Source of the DNA: Lentisphaeria bacterium
Lineage (GTDB): Bacteria; Verrucomicrobiota; Lentisphaeria; Victivallales; UBA1829
NCBI GenBank assembly: GCA_017456805.1
Contig: JAFTIQ010000073.1
Location: 1-24,563, forward strand
Length of the DNA stretch: 24,563 bases
Direction: 5' to 3'
This document shows, piece after piece, positions 24,440 to 24,563 of this stretch. Made by a program: the position numbers and the translations under genes. The notes beneath the pieces are model-generated. The model did no database searches, was not told the DNA's origin, and worked only from the letters and a program-made list of their open reading frames with translations. Position 1 is the stretch's first letter. Every line of letters starts with the position of its first letter.

Positions 24440-24523
24440 ACGAATAATTACCCATCGGTCTATCAATTAAGTTGTTGTGACTTACTAAAACCATACGTTC
24501 CTGTTTTCTCCTGACTGAATTTC

Positions 24524-24561
24524 GCCCCTGATTGCATCAAAACCGTAATCAGGGGCTTTTT
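24524..24561 (+). terminator. Intrinsic terminator after the VOC gene
   Basis: GCCCCTGATT (24524-24533) pairs perfectly with AATCAGGGGC (24547-24556), extended inward by one G-T and one C-G pair, followed by five T. It ends the window. Confidence 0.92.
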
Positions 24562-24563
24562 AT

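Noticed and set aside
24481..24520. Possible small coding region after the VOC gene
   Set aside because: No ribosome site or credible frame was seen before the terminator at 24524.

Overview
The window looks like chromosomal DNA from a Lentisphaerota/Verrucomicrobiota-type bacterium, probably a gut Victivallis relative. This is an inference. It rests on two very large secreted DUF4838/CBM proteins beside a GntR-DNA-binding, LacI-type sensor regulator, on a short 'Y-NV-V-GI-I-H-G-I-DL' N-terminal motif of a kind I associate with PVC secreted proteins, and on generally Gram-negative gene content (tolB, efp-epmA, htpG). No rRNA, tRNA, CRISPR array, transposase or phage gene is visible.

Layout. 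(1) 1-141: partial copy of a short foldback repeat. (2) 141-7982, minus strand: a carbohydrate cluster in which two paralogous secreted DUF4838 proteins of about 1,070 residues flank a cytosolic six-hairpin-glycosidase-like protein. A consensus sigma-70 promoter with a palindrome just downstream of its predicted start site drives the first gene. The divergent gene at 8272-9309 encodes the probable regulator. (3) 9418-10353, plus strand: an unrecognised secreted protein, convergent with folC. (4) 10363-16306, minus strand: folC, tolB and three tandem paralogous secreted proteins (here P3, P2, P1) that share an N-terminal region but carry different C-termini (DnaJ-like Cys repeats, a charged helix plus a beta-rich tail, and a Cys-rich tail). 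(5) 16330-16494: a complete copy of the foldback repeat, with terminal inverted repeats and a short direct flank repeat. (6) 16488-20584, minus strand: an efp-epmA-PP2C phosphatase-ygiQ operon. (7) 20854-23888, plus strand: htpG-dnaJ, preceded by a textbook -24/-12 (sigma-54) promoter and closed by an intrinsic terminator. (8) 24089-24439: a glyoxalase-like VOC protein that ends just before its last metal ligand.

How it works together. The carbohydrate cluster appears to be a self-contained regulated unit: a sugar-responsive repressor, an operator, two secreted glycan-binding or glycan-cleaving proteins, and one intracellular hydrolase. EF-P and EpmA form a translation-factor/modifying-enzyme pair. 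HtpG and DnaJ form a chaperone operon whose apparent sigma-54 control would be unusual. The most novel items are the tandem P1-P3 family, the 165-bp foldback element that abuts or forms the stop codons of two genes, and the sigma-54 signal before htpG.
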